Assembly (NCBI GenBank): GCA_035529435.1
Contig: DATKWS010000258.1
Span: 1-41,169, forward strand
Length of the DNA: 41,169 nucleotides
Direction of reading: 5' to 3'
Source of the DNA: DATKWS01 sp035529435
GTDB taxonomy: Bacteria > Krumholzibacteriota > Krumholzibacteriia > Krumholzibacteriales > Krumholzibacteriaceae
Part shown: piece by piece, positions 41,113-41,169 of the stretch
Position numbering within the stretch: the first letter of the stretch is position 1
Layout of the letters: every line of letters begins with the position of its first letter
Notes under the pieces: generated by a model
What the model saw: the letters and a program-made list of their open reading frames with translations, nothing else
Database searches by the model: none
What the model was told of the DNA's origin: nothing
Made by a program: the position numbers and the translations under genes

Positions 41113-41169
41113 TCACGGCATGTCGGAAAACCACAGGCCGATCATCACCGCGAGCGCTCCACCGATGGC
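41113..41169 (-). CDS. C-terminal end of a truncated gene, probably membrane protein
   Basis: The last 18 codons and stop (TGA at 41113-41115) of a minus-strand frame running off the window: AIGGALAVMIGLWFSDMP. The hydrophobic character suggests a terminal transmembrane helix. Too short to identify. Confidence 0.45.
   Translation of the reverse strand, partial: AIGGALAVMIGLWFSDMP

Noticed and set aside
1..41169. CRISPR arrays, transposases, integrases or prophage genes
   Set aside because: No spaced direct repeats and no such coding sequences were found on either strand.

Overview
The window is a dense, mostly minus-strand stretch of a GC-rich bacterial chromosome with no recognisable phage, insertion sequence or CRISPR. 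The housekeeping content (a complete thrS-infC-rpmI-rplT-pheS-pheT block followed by zapB/zapA, rny, ymdB, folD, xseA, xseB, ispA, dxs, nadK, recN), a secreted M28 peptidase ending in a FlgD/Por-type beta-sandwich tail, and an FN3 lipoprotein suggest a Gram-negative of the FCB superphylum or a neighbouring candidate phylum (Krumholzibacteriota, Eisenbacteria or Latescibacterota-like). This placement is inferred from gene content only.

Layout, in coordinate order; transcription runs right to left throughout. (1) 97-8480: an exopolysaccharide operon. A putative promoter at about 8507-8535 precedes a UDP-N-acetylhexosamine-type 6-dehydrogenase, an SDR epimerase, an SLBB outer-membrane export protein, a Wzz/GumC chain-length protein and a CpsD-type tyrosine kinase, followed by a DUF5683-like protein and an FN3 lipoprotein. 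(2) 8540-11976: a GAF-GGDEF diguanylate cyclase, two small membrane proteins and an M28 peptidase. (3) 12104-24121: a tRNA-Arg(CCG) with its terminator, then the DNA repair, isoprenoid, folate and RNA-decay run recN to zapB, with a likely 6S RNA between zapA and rny. (4) 24142-30853: the phenylalanyl/threonyl-tRNA synthetase and IF3/L35/L20 operon, with a promoter, an attenuator and an ATC start codon at infC.

(5) 31023-40812: an apparently undescribed RiPP (ribosomally made, modified peptide) locus. Two 31-residue precursor genes, too short for ordinary gene calling, share 26 of 31 residues. Both begin MAMYCxKGPxILDDWWWK and end PPPDDDYLI. Each has its own promoter, a leader of about 200 nt, an almost full-length Shine-Dalgarno match to the 16S rRNA 3' end, and a perfect inverted repeat downstream. 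After them come, in transcription order: an intact nucleotidyltransferase; a nucleotidyltransferase-like protein lacking the catalytic residues; a radical SAM/SPASM maturase with a PqqD-like N-terminus; a thymidylate kinase-family protein; two paralogous ATP-grasp proteins (one apparently intact, one eroded); a third, eroded nucleotidyltransferase-like protein; an HlyD-type adaptor; and an MsbA-type ABC exporter without a peptidase domain. The inferred pathway is precursor recognition through the PqqD-like domain, modification by radical chemistry and ATP-grasp ligation, possibly nucleotidyl or phosphoryl transfer, and export. (6) 41113-41169: the last codons of another minus-strand gene cut by the window edge.
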